DNA from: Diprion similis
Taxonomy: Eukaryota > Arthropoda > Insecta > Hymenoptera > Diprionidae
Length of the DNA stretch: 64,000 nucleotides
NCBI RefSeq assembly: GCF_021155765.1
Contig: NC_060106.1
Span: 18,626,031-18,690,030 of the forward strand
Reading direction: 5' to 3'
Shown: positions 11,463 to 22,500 of the stretch, piece by piece
How the letters are laid out: each line of letters opens with the position of its first letter
How positions within the stretch are numbered: the stretch's first letter is position 1
The notes under the pieces: generated by a model
Database searches by the model: none
Told to the model about the DNA's origin: nothing
What the model saw: the letters and a program-made list of their open reading frames with translations, nothing else
Made by a program: the position numbers and the translations under genes

Positions 11463-13125
11463 TTGCTAAAAGTAACAAGAGTACAACATTGAAATTTTCA
11501 CATGCAAATAGTCGGATGTGTTTTTCCTGGTTCATTCTTAATTTCTATATGCCAGATCATTTCATTCTTGTAATGTTTCAGCAAATGAGTAATTATTCAT
11601 GCAGACATACTGTCATATCGGATATCTTGGAGATTTGTTTCTTGGGTTGTTGTATCGGCATTGTGTTTACAGATGGATAACTATTTATATTTATAGAGAT
11701 CTGAAACTCCTTCAGCCAGATTTACGCGTCTATTGAGTATTTTATAGTTATTCACTAATATTTACACAGGCATAATTTGATCGGATATTGTTTATGCTGC
11801 GACGTAATTCTGATAATTCATTAAGTCATACAAAGAGAATTTGAAGAAACAAATATCAGTTTGGCATATAATGTGATGTGTAATTTGTAAATTATGGGCT
11901 TCGTATCGCAGTGGAAATTTTTAGTTTTGACAGGGAAATGCAGGCTGCTCCGTTTTACAGCTGTATCTCTGTTATTTTTTACACGATCTTTTGTCTCATT
12001 CTCACATCCTCTTGATACAATTCAATGGTTGCTAGGGTAGATAACAAGGAAAATCATACAGATAGCTCACACAATTTCCTGGACACATTTCCACTTACTT
12101 TACGTGTTGTCTAAGACATCTTGGTGAGAGTAAATATTTTCAGAGTTTTAAATTTGCGCTCAACTTTCAAGTTAATATATTTTCTTTTTCTATATATTTT
12201 AATCATTGTACAGTGCGAAAGTTCTTTTGAATTTCTATAACTTCCCATCACTTAATGGCTGCTGTATTCTCCTTGTATGAAAGATTTTGTAGAAGTGAAA
12301 TCCTCTGGAAATTGCTACTAGATAAACTGATATTATAAAAATAAGAATATGAAATAAAATATACGGCGGAATGCAGATCAGAAAATTTTCCTATAATATA
12401 TATATTGGACGAGTTTTCTTATTTTTCACCACTCAACTGGTAGGAATCAACACAATGATTATATGATATAATCTCGCGTTAGTATATCAGATTTTATAAT
12501 GTATTTATTTGTGATATTTGCCTAATGACTAAATTTAGAAATGATTGTTTTCGTTCATGAATTGCTTTCATTCATGTAAACATGTCCCTGATGCGGTGAA
12601 ATTTCCACTGTCGCGTTTCATGCTGGAACAGATCAATACTATCTAGTATTACCTCATGGCACTGTTGTAACTGTTCAACAAGTTTCGTGTGTGCAGCAGG
12701 GATTCATTCAGTTTGTAAATATGCCTTCACGAACTATTAGACTGTTCTGATATTAGTTTGAAAATTATCGCGATCAATAAAGTGATATTTGAAAAGCCTG
12801 TGTTACTAGTGAGACATACAATTGAGTGGAAAATCCTGATTTAGAAAGTGTAAGTCAATGCATAATAACTTTACAATCTCTCATCTTGGGTCAAAAAGTA
12901 ACAGATGTACATATTCGAAACTGTTCACTTTAGAAACAGCATTATGATTTTTCTCTTCTCTGTATTTACAAATAATTATCATAATCACTACGATATTTGA
13001 CCACAGTCATGGAGCAGATAATTTTAAAAGGCAAACAGTTACTTTGATAACGATTTGTTTTTCCAACTGGAACGGATAGCCTGATGTATAACGGACTGAA
13101 AGATTGTTAATTTCAATCTTCTAAA
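11463..13125. other. Divergent region between DNAI1 and the unnamed plus-strand gene
   Basis: Non-coding, AT-rich, and upstream of both genes. At 12028-12050 the sequence GTTGCTAGGGTAGATAAC contains two RFX-like half-sites on the opposite strand (GTTATC and AGCAAC) that are 6 bp apart, not 1-3, so it is at best a weak X-box. A possible 5' UTR intron of DNAI1 lies directly upstream of 11462. I see no coding exon in this interval. Confidence 0.45.
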
Positions 13126-14010
13126 ATGATGGAGGATAGTGGAATAGAAAGTGATCCAAAAGCTTTGAATCAGTTGGAGGACGAAAGATTATTTCCGGTG
13201 CGTAAGATTAAGAGATAATCTTGACCCATCTGAATGTAGTAGAATTCTCAACCGTATTTACTTTTTAGGGCAGTGACAGCAGTAGCAGTAGTATTCACGT
13301 ACCAACGCCACAGCGAAGCACTACTAAACAGTTGCAAAAGAAACTAGGTAAATCTGATAATCTATCTTTTTTTCCTCAGAACATGGATGCGCTATAGATT
13401 ATCGTATAGAAAGAGGAATGCGAATACTTGCATTCTGTAATAACGCAAGTTTCAATTCATTTAACACAGAGGCTCGCATAGAGCAAGCAAAAAGAATTCA
13501 ACGGATTTCCGAGTACAAAAAACTGCCCAATAGTGGTGGCGGGAATTCTGGTTCTGGAAGTAGTACGGGACTCATTTCTATTCAAAGATTGCCCATACCG
13601 CACAAAGGAAAGGAGCATCATCCATTGGTCGAATATTGGCAAAGTGACAGTGAAAGGTAGCGTCAACACTTATTATAGTAATCTCACTTATGTATCTACC
13701 AAAACAAAATGCTGGTTCAAAACCTACTGTCTACATCTGCATTGGACAATTTTTTAATCCACTTTGTGTAATGAAAATACAGTATTGTTTATTCATTCCT
13801 TCCAGCGAAGCTGAGATGACGTTGTACCCTCTTTCCCGTTCCAAAGATTCAAGCAAACACAAACAGGACCTAACGGATACATTCAGCATCGAAGAGTTGA
13901 GCGAAGGAAGCGAGGACTCGTTACACTTGGGTCCAGCTCAGTCGTCTCATCCTCATGCACGTACATATACCCCGGTTGGCTGTTTCACCTGCCATTGCCA
14001 TATATTGTAA
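13126..14010 (+). CDS. Unrecognised serine-rich hydrophilic protein, four coding exons
   Basis: Exons 13126-13197, 13269-13347, 13470-13656 and 13806-14010 join in phase to 180 residues. I do not recognise the family. The N-terminus is acidic (MMEDSGIESDPKAL), followed by a serine run (GSDSSSSSIHVP), a basic helical stretch (QLQKKLGEARIEQAKRIQRI), a glycine/serine linker (SGGGNSGSGSS), a segment with the core HHPLVEYWQSDSE, and an acidic serine-rich tail (FSIEELSEGSEDSLHLGP). There is no signal peptide or membrane segment, so a cytosolic or nuclear adaptor-like protein is plausible, though this is inference. The C-terminus is uncertain. Reading through gives VGCFTCHCHIL and a stop at 14008-14010. 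An acceptor at about 14073 (CATACAG) could instead add a short exon, and with a donor at about 13983 this would end CDDCYSQCQW. Every version ends near a cysteine cluster or soon after. ATG tandem starts occur at 13126 and 13129. Confidence 0.72.
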
Positions 14011-15058
14011 ATCATTTGAGATCAAGTTGATGGCCAAATAATACAATGCTTTAATCTCATCTGTTCGCATACAGTTTGTGACGATTGTTACTCTCAATGC
14101 CAATGGTAATGACTATATTTAAAGTTTACTGAGATTCCGAGTCTAAACCTGTCGATACATAATTATATTGCATCATTTATATTCTTGGTAGAAGGAAGAA
14201 AAATTTTGCATTGATGTTATTGTTTGGATACGTTACTATGATTTATCATCGATGAGTAAGTTGTTTTTCTTCATTATTTAGATAAGTGTAGACCTTGGAT
14301 ATTCGATGCTATATTACCTAACAGTTACTTGTATGCCATTAATGCAAAATACTAATTCATTCTGCTTGAAAGTATTTTTCAGCTTAAGTTTCAACCAATT
14401 TGCGTGATATCGTCATATCAATGTTATAACATTGGCCGAATGAAACTGTGCTTCCTATTTTACTACGGCTCTGTACTGATGGACTCGCTTTTAGAGCGAT
14501 GCCTGCGCTGATTTGATATAAACATGTACAGCAACGATTAGCGTTGCATGTTACATCGTCAATGTTTCTGAATATAATACAAACGTAGAAAAATAGAATT
14601 ATGGGATAAACTATTTAAAAAGTAATGCACAAGGACTGTCATGAACAAAAGAGGTATCTGTATTTGCGCGTTTTTGCCTAAAGAGTCTGAGCAGGAATAA
14701 TGTTTGAATGCTGTTTTCATTTCTGATTAATCAGAAGACACATGTCAATTGTTATAAATATTTTTTATATTACAGTTTATTTACAAGTTATTGATTGATT
14801 GGCCTTTAGAGTATTTGTTATTTTTATATTTCATTTACCACTAAAGGCAACACGTATTTTATTTGATTGTTCATACATAGAATTATAACTTTTTAACTGT
14901 TGAATGCACAAACGACAACGACTAAAGATAGTATACAGTATAAGTATATGTATGTACGTACTGTATGATATATGCAGAGATAAAAATACAAATTATATAA
15001 CTGTTTATTGCATAATGTTAGCGTTACTATAGTCATCAAAAGTATCTTATATATACAA
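14011..15058. other. 3' flank of the unnamed gene, no coding signal
   Basis: AT-rich sequence, probably including a 3' UTR. I see no intact exon pair, RNA gene or terminal repeat before the element that starts at 15059. Confidence 0.4.
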
Positions 15059-15498
15059 TAGGGTAATTCAGAAAAAAATTATTTGCGATTTTTCATAGAT
15101 TACGATTCATAACACAACGATATATCATCCGGGAAACTTATTTCCCCAAACTAAAAGTATGAATTGAGTTTTTACCATTTTATGAGATTGAAGTAATAAT
15201 CAAAAGATTGTCAATTTCGCTTCTGAAACATCAACTGGAGACTTACTATTACAAGTGTAGATCTTCTTAGTGAAGTGAATTGATATTTTGATCGATATAA
15301 GTGATAAAAAAAAAAAAATTTCATTCACGATTCTTCATATATTTCAAAAAACTGTACAAAGTGAAAAATGGATTGAGCGTGATCTTTCACATAACATAGA
15401 ACACTCATCTTTTACCAGAACTTTTCTTTTAATCTAACGAAAGTTTTTATGGTGTGCCAAGGTGGAAATCGCAAACCATTTTTTTCCAAAACACCCTA
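15059..15498. mobile_element. hAT-like non-autonomous element (copy A)
   Basis: The 440-bp element begins TAGGGTAATTCAGAAAAAAA and ends CACCCTA, the inverse of TAGGGTG. The flanks ATATACAA (15051-15058) and ATATACAT (15499-15506) agree at 7 of 8 bases, as an 8-bp hAT target duplication would. Both the left end and the last ~85 bp resemble the element at 33145-33350, so this is a repeated family. There is no transposase frame. Confidence 0.6.
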
Positions 15499-15607
15499 AT
15501 ATACATAGTGTACCTTTTTTTTTTTAAATCGCATCTGATTTAAAAAAAGATAAAGCAAAACGCAAGGAATTAACAGTTCTGTACTAACATTATTGGACCA
15601 AAAGAGA

Positions 15608-15613
15608 AATAAA
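15608..15613 (+). terminator. Possible poly(A) signal
   Basis: An AATAAA hexamer lies on the plus strand 1.6 kb after the stop of the unnamed gene. It could end a long 3' UTR, but in such AT-rich DNA the hexamer is common by chance. Confidence 0.25.
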
Positions 15614-16324
15614 ATAACTTATGACTGAAAGCACGGTTTCGTAAGCTTTATTTCTTTCTGAAAACTATAATTACATAGAAAACAATTATACTAGATGCAT
15701 ACGACAAAATGTAATGAAGTACTTATAAATAGATTATTCGTATTCGCGCGGGTGTCGGCAAAAAGGATGCTTGCAGTTGCAGAAGAGACAATCGCTTTCT
15801 TGTTCTGCCGCGGCACCTGGCGCGTTTGTTGAAAACTACCTCAAGTTCTTCTCTCCACCTGAAGTAAAACAATTCGCCACGGCGCTCGCACCTTAGAGAC
15901 TATAATAATTTGAAAGCCATCAACAATTACGTCTTACCTACAATCGCGAAGCACCTTTTTTACGGCGCTTATTATTCCCACTTCCCATTAAATAGCCCTT
16001 TTCATTTCTGAGTAGCGAAACTCTGCAGCAACGATATTATTACTCACCCGATTATAACTCATCGAAAATTTATCGACAGTTTGTACGTAACAGATTTCAG
16101 GGTGTTGAAAAAATCGTTCGACATCAACTCAATCGAAGTTGATATACGTTCTAATTAGTGTTCTCTTGTATGAAGTAGCTAGAAAAGTTCAGTCACGTCT
16201 TTCTTTTTTTTTCTTTAAATATACTTGGGGCTGGTTGGTTTGCAGAAGGAATAATAACATCGGAATAATTGTTCGGAGCTTACCGATAAGCGTTTTTGAA
16301 GAAAAAATTGTAAATTTTTGTAAA
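15614..16324. other. Non-coding interval
   Basis: Moderately AT-rich, with a slightly GC-richer patch at about 15740-15860. No coding exon, RNA gene or terminal repeat is evident. Confidence 0.4.
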
Positions 16325-16343
16325 GGGGGGGGGGGGGGGGGGG
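16325..16343 (+). repeat. Poly(G) run of 19
   Basis: An uninterrupted G19 tract, very rare in AT-rich insect DNA, where homopolymers are almost always A or T. It can form a G-quadruplex and is also prone to sequencing length error. Confidence 0.9.
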
Positions 16344-16435
16344 AGTAGATTAAGTTTAGCCTCTGTGAGGTTCGATTTTTGAAAAAAGGACGTATTGGAA
16401 GCAGAGACAAGTTGATGGGGTAGCCGCGTCTTAAA

Positions 16436-16522
16436 ATGGCGCTTCGGTCGGAATCGGGGGTGCGAGATTTCCGAGGGCAGATCGCGAAGAGTGGGGTCGA
16501 GGGTGTTTCAGTTTCAGTGTGA
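16436..16522 (+). other. Small ORF of 28 codons in a strong start context
   Basis: The ATG sits in TTAAAATGGCG, a near-ideal insect initiation context, inside a local GC-rich patch (16420-16560) that may mark a transcription start region. It encodes 28 residues beginning MALRSESGVRDF. There is no homology argument. It may be an upstream ORF or chance. Confidence 0.2.
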
Positions 16523-19099
16523 GGCCGGCTGCTAGCCGCCCAGCATCGAAATTGGAATTACACCTCGCGTGTTATCGAATAAAGGGATCCGAAAGCGAGA
16601 TGGAGGTCTTTTCCTAAGGTGGTAACCTCCGCGGCATGCGTCGCAATCGATAAAAACCGGTGAACCCCTCATTCCTTCCCTCATCCCACCTGATAAATAG
16701 AAACAACGCGAAAAAAACAATCAATTGATAAAGGAGAAGAAGAAAAAAATAATAATAATACAACCGCTATACTTTGCCGATTCGGAGTGACTGACGGAAT
16801 GTCGCAATTCGCTTTTAAAAATTGTTGTGTAGTTCGCTGTTGCTCGGCATAAAAATAATAGTAATAATAATAATAATAATAATTAAAAGAAGAAGAAGAA
16901 GAAGAAGAATAACCGTGATCGTTCGGTGCTCGATGACAGAATTCGTTGTTACGTAAACTGGACCCGATATATCACCTTTTCTAAACCATCGAGTACTATA
17001 AAAGAGAAATCGAAACCTCGTACTTGAACAACAGACGCTCGGACTCGTTAATCGAAAACAATAAATAACCCATAACTACCCTTACATAATTTTGGTCGTC
17101 AACTTCACAACGTAAAAATTATCTGTTAAAATCACTCCAAATTATCTGTAATTGTTCTTCACCGAATACATCAAGTCTTTGTTTCGTTATATTTACAGTT
17201 GAACGGCTTATCTAATTATCACAGCACTCTTACATCCGTACGCTTCATACATTTGATACATACGAAACAGAGAGAGAGAAAAAAAAAAAAAAACATCAAA
17301 CGTACGCTAATTTATGTTCGTTCTCGGGCGGTGATTAAAATTTGCTATACAGACGCATAGGAATATCGAATATCAAAAAGATTCGTGAGGCTGAAATAGC
17401 TGTGTTTGAAGTAAAAATTTGCCAAAAGCAAGAAGAAAGGTGAACGAAAAAAAGGCTTCTTTTCTCTGGGGTTTTCCCTCCGTATTTCTACGTGATATTA
17501 TGCAGTCTTCGATCGGCCCAATAGCGTTGCTTTTCGCGTACACGAAAATGTAAGTAAAAAATCAAGCACAAAATAATAACCAAATAAAATAAACGAAAAC
17601 GGACATTATTACCAGCCTACAAAAAATACTTCAGTAATATTTAATCGCCGTGCTCTTCCTAGTCCAGGGTCCCGTGTTTAAAAATTTTAACAACTCAATG
17701 CGACGGTTAAAAGTTGACTGAATAAAATAAATCAATAACGAAATAAAAGCCTAAAAGAGAAACTATAGGAATTGGATATTTCCTAGGGAGGTTAAAAATT
17801 GGTTTCGTACAATTATCGCAAGCAGGAATTGCAATTGCTACAAGTATATGTATATATATATATATATATATAGAAGAAACGAAGATAAGCTACGAAAGGA
17901 GGGAACCTAATTAATTAACTCATCGTTTTGAAGTTTGATCAAAGAAAAGAACCGAGCAAAGCGAATCTGTACAAATAAACAAGCGTTCCACGGTTCGGGT
18001 AAAACCGATTGTTAAAATTCCCTTCGGTTACATAAACAGCAACGGTAATTTCCACCCTGCAGGTGAATATCGACGAAAATTGATAATCAAGTTCTTACGA
18101 GCCGTTATAATAATATTAAATATACATATAAATATCTACCCATGTACGCTTTACGTACGTGAAGTAGCAAAAAAAAAAAAAAAAGAAAAAAAAAACAACT
18201 AAAATCATTACAGAAGTAGCATGTATGCACATACGTATATGTATACCTACGTATAAAGCACCCCTTTACGACGCTGATTGTGCATAAAGATAATATAACG
18301 CATCGCGTAAATTATAACGCTCGTGATTCAACGGTATTTGATTTGAATCGAGTGCTGCTGCTGCTGCTGCTGTCGCAGTTGCTGCACAGGCTCGTTTATT
18401 TATAATCGAGGCAATAAGGGTAGTCGAATGATCGTTTCACTTTGGAGTTTTTTCTCCTATCGCGTAGAGACGTCGGGATTAAATTAATCCAGCGTTCTTT
18501 TATCTCACTCTCTGTTGTCTCACCTTCTCTATCTCGAAATAATTGTAAAATCGAGCTTGCGTGAAATACATAAAGTGAAAATTTCAACTTGAAAAATTGT
18601 AACAATATTCTCCATCTGTTACATATACATGTATAGTATATATACATTATACGTACGTAGCCCCCCGTATGTGTATATCGATTGTGACTGTGATCTTTTT
18701 AAGGATATAAAAAATAAAATTTAAAAGAAAAAAAAGAAAGAAAAGAAAATAAATAAACAAACAAATTTCTTGTGATACTAAGGATATATACCTACGCATG
18801 TAAACGAAGAATGGAAGTAACTGAAGCGATTAAGGATCACCACCTGCACCAACATCTCGCGACTTCTTTTCCCGACGGGGCTAAAACCGATCGTTAACAA
18901 CCGAAGCAAGGGAGACAGACACCAATATAGAGGAGCGAAGGAGGATCGAGGGAGAGCAGCCAGCGAGTCTGTAATGATCTATCCGTCGTCGGCATCGTCG
19001 TCACTTTTGTATAACCCCTCCTCCTGGACGGACGGCAGTAGACTTGTGTGCTTCGGCCTAACAAGTATAACCGAGGAAAATGATTCAGTGGCTCGCTTC
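16523..19099. other. Non-coding, microsatellite-rich interval
   Basis: Contains (AAT)n and (GAA)n patches at about 16750 and 16870-16910, A-runs at about 17280 and 18170-18195, a TA run at about 17850-17872, and a CTG run described separately. No exon with matching splice signals was found. The GC is higher near 18830-19100, just before the possible leader exon. Confidence 0.4.
18353..18373 (+). repeat. (GCT)7 trinucleotide repeat
   Basis: Seven GCT units lie outside any supported reading frame. The minus strand reads CAG, but no exon frames it. Confidence 0.85.
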
Positions 19100-19241
19100 G
19101 CTTCGTCAAAGACTTGCGATTAGCCGTTTCTACTCCTTCACCTCGCGGATTATACCTCGAGGATTCTTACCGATGGACACGTGAAATTTACACGCTATTA
19201 TACACACCTATATTGCATATACGTGAACCGTATATAAATAC

Positions 19242-19272
<31 letters not shown>

Positions 19273-19545
19273 CATACACACCGTGTGTACCGAATACTCG
19301 GCACGGATTGCGATTTGTGCTTTTTTCGCTCTCGGTTATACTCTTCGTTTTCAGTGTTTCGTTTATCAAATCGCGCGCGAGGTGTTCTTAGTTCATATCC
19401 TGCATACGAGACACTCGGTTTCTCGGTTTCTTACATCTAAATCGTTTTATAATTTTTGACATGGTGCAACCATCGAGTGTGTCTTCTAATTATTGCTTTA
19501 ACGCTGCCTTGTGATCACCGTCGAAACGACAACTCTTCTTCAAAG
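19100..19545 (+). other. Possible non-coding leader exon (left limit undefined)
   Basis: The segment ends in CTTCAAAG followed by GTACGTAG, a strong donor at 19546. Its sequence is less AT-rich than the flanks and carries a 17-codon upstream ORF at 19461-19514 (starts MVQPSSVSSN, stops TGA). The next plausible plus-strand acceptor I see bounds the GC-rich exon at 24957, so this may be the 5' UTR exon of that gene. This linkage is inferred. Confidence 0.3.
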
Positions 19546-22500
19546 GTACGTAGCATCTGTCTCTCTGTGTCGTCTGTGTGTTTGTACGCTAAATCCAGCT
19601 CGTCATTACCCTCGTGTTTACACACGCATTAATCTATAGTACTCGATACGTTTGTCGATACATTCATCGTTGATTCCCCCCCCCCTCACCTCCAATCCCC
19701 TCTTACAAAATGTAGATTTCTGATCGCCTCGTTACACCAACAACGAGTTGTAACGACGCACGATGTGTCTTGGAGGACTTGAACATTTTTCATTCACAAT
19801 TCGTCTTACTAAATTTTACTATGTATACAAGTGACGACAGTTTGATTTATCGTTACGATACAGAGAGCAATCAGGAATTGGGACATTATTGTAATATTAT
19901 TGGGAAGTATATTGATAATTATTGAGAGTAACGTAAAATGTGACACGTGATTTGTGTTAATAAAAAAAATTAAGAAGTCGTTTAACGTTATCGCGCTGAT
20001 TCGCGTTTCGCAAATATCGTTATTCAGCAATTTTAGAATCGTTTGAAATGCGATAAACCATAATCAAGGTAAAACCTATTATATTAAAATTTCAAAAAAA
20101 CTTGACTACTTCTAAGTGACTTGAATATATAATTAATACATAATCAACTTTACCCGGATTATTCCATCGCCTTATCATCGCTAATTTCAGTCTCGTGAAT
20201 TCTCACACCCATCGATATTCGTTCAAAATTTTATTCGAGAGTTACGTGTCATCAGGAAATAATTGGGTGAAAATAAGTCAGAACTTTCACACGTGGATCG
20301 TATATATCTATAAGTGACTTGCGGCAGCGAGAATCATCCTATAATTTTTGTCTTTTATTTAAACGTGAAACGATTATCCGGTTGATACAAAACTATATAT
20401 TATTTCGCTAGAACCTTGGGTTCGTTTAATTATCGTGCAAGCATCTCTAGCTGCAGTGTAATTGGACGTCCCGTGCTTAGCCGGCTTCATTGTTTTCCAG
20501 CTGTGACACTCTGCTCACGATCCGCGCTTCCGGAGTTCCTGAAATCATTCGTATTACATGCGCAAAACGTTGTACAACTACGACATATTATTACTTACAC
20601 GTTATATGTACACAAACCTCGGCATTGTCTCGGAGCGTCGAGTCGGGGCTTCGCGTGAGTGCAAAAAGAAAAAGGAAAAAAAAAAAAAAAAAAAATCCAC
20701 CTTGGTCTCTTTGTGCTAAATTCCAACCGATGCGATAATAAATTCTTACACGTACACGTTTTAAAGAGTCTTAAATCGTTTGGCCTCTGCTCGCTTGTTC
20801 GTAAAATTAAAAATAATTATTAAACAAACAAACAAATAAACAAACAAAAAATAATAATAATAATAATAATGAACGAAATTAAACAAGTCTGTAAAGTATT
20901 AAAATATATATACTTACCTACACTTTCCGTTGTAAGTCGAACAGCCCCGCGTTCTGTTACCGAGCTTTAAAGCTCTCATTTTTCACATTTTTCTTTTCTC
21001 GTCTCACTCGTAATTATTACTTCCCCTCTTTCTCCTTCCCTTCCTCGCGCTCTCTCTCTCTCTTTCTCTTTTTTTCTCTCTCAGCTCTGCAGAAACTAAA
21101 CAGCCCACTTTTCAACGTCGTGCTCGGCTTGTTAATCAAGTTCCGAAGGGTTTCAATATGCAATGTGTTCTCACTGCGGGATTGCTCACCCCTGAGCTTT
21201 TTCCATAACTTAGCTCAATGAAACTTGCGACTGCGCTTAAAAGCTCGCGCGCGGTTTTCGTCTTTATGTTTTATTAAACTGCTTCACCTTCTCAGCTCTG
21301 TTATTAGACTTATTACAGTGTGTGAACTAGGCGATCGCGTTTTACCTACTCGTCGTTTCCTGGATACTGTCCTGATGGGTCTCCTTCAATCACGATCAGC
21401 TTTGTACGAGGATTTTGCCGAAGATTGATTCTGGTCGATACTTCGATTAAACGTTGGCGCGTATCCGTTTTACCACAGACGATTAATGGTTTTAGCGTGA
21501 ATTTGTTCTTCGGGAATTTGATTATTTCTTAATTACAAATGGAAGGGATTTTTTTCAAGTTTTTATTCGTACGTGTCATGATATAGAATTATATTCTGGA
21601 TGTATGACGTTGAAGTTACGGTGTAACGTTAATATTGCGAAGATGCGTGTGTTTGGGGAAAACATATCGTTATTTCAAAACTTCGGGACTGTCTGTGGAA
21701 TTCGGTAAACCAAGATAAACCAAAACGTGTTCATATTTTCTAAACTTCAATCCTTCAAAGTCATTCTAAAATAGCAAAATGGTGATTTGTTACTCGATGT
21801 TTCGGTGCGTCAAGGTTACTAATTTCAACCTCGTATTTATGACCCATTTTTCATCCGCTGTACATAGAAGCTGGTGAAAAAGGTCTTGACAAATTTTAGA
21901 ATATATGTATATATCAACTGCGATGAGAAAATTTCGGCAAAGATTCATCTAAAATTGAATGTCTAAACGTCGAAGTTACGAAAACGTGTTTCCGAATTTT
22001 GTAGGAATATAATTTTTCAATCCCTCGTCGAAAAGTCATAACGCAAAGTGAGAAGTATTTTCGACGTAGAGAGTAAGACTTGATCGAACCTGGTTTGATC
22101 GAACGTATGCATAAAAAGCATAATATAAATGTACATCGATCATTTGCGTGTGAGTTTGAATTTCGTAGCTGTTTAAAGAAGTTATTTTTATCACTATTAT
22201 AATAAAGAAATTCCGTCTAGCCAGTGCAGTTATTTTCGTTGCACTTTATAAAGAGTACTTATACACTCAACGATATATTTATAGAAAAATTTTACGCTTT
22301 TAAAAACATACCGCGAGAGTGAAGTTCGTTTATAAATTTTCATTTCAACCTTACTCAACCGAAGCAACAACTCCGATCAGCTCTATTAACGATGTTTGAA
22401 AATCTGTATCTAATATCGTCTATGGACGAGTTTTTTTTTAAAATTACTATAATTTTTTTTCCAATGTTACTATCCTTTATACAACGCAGATAGAATATTC

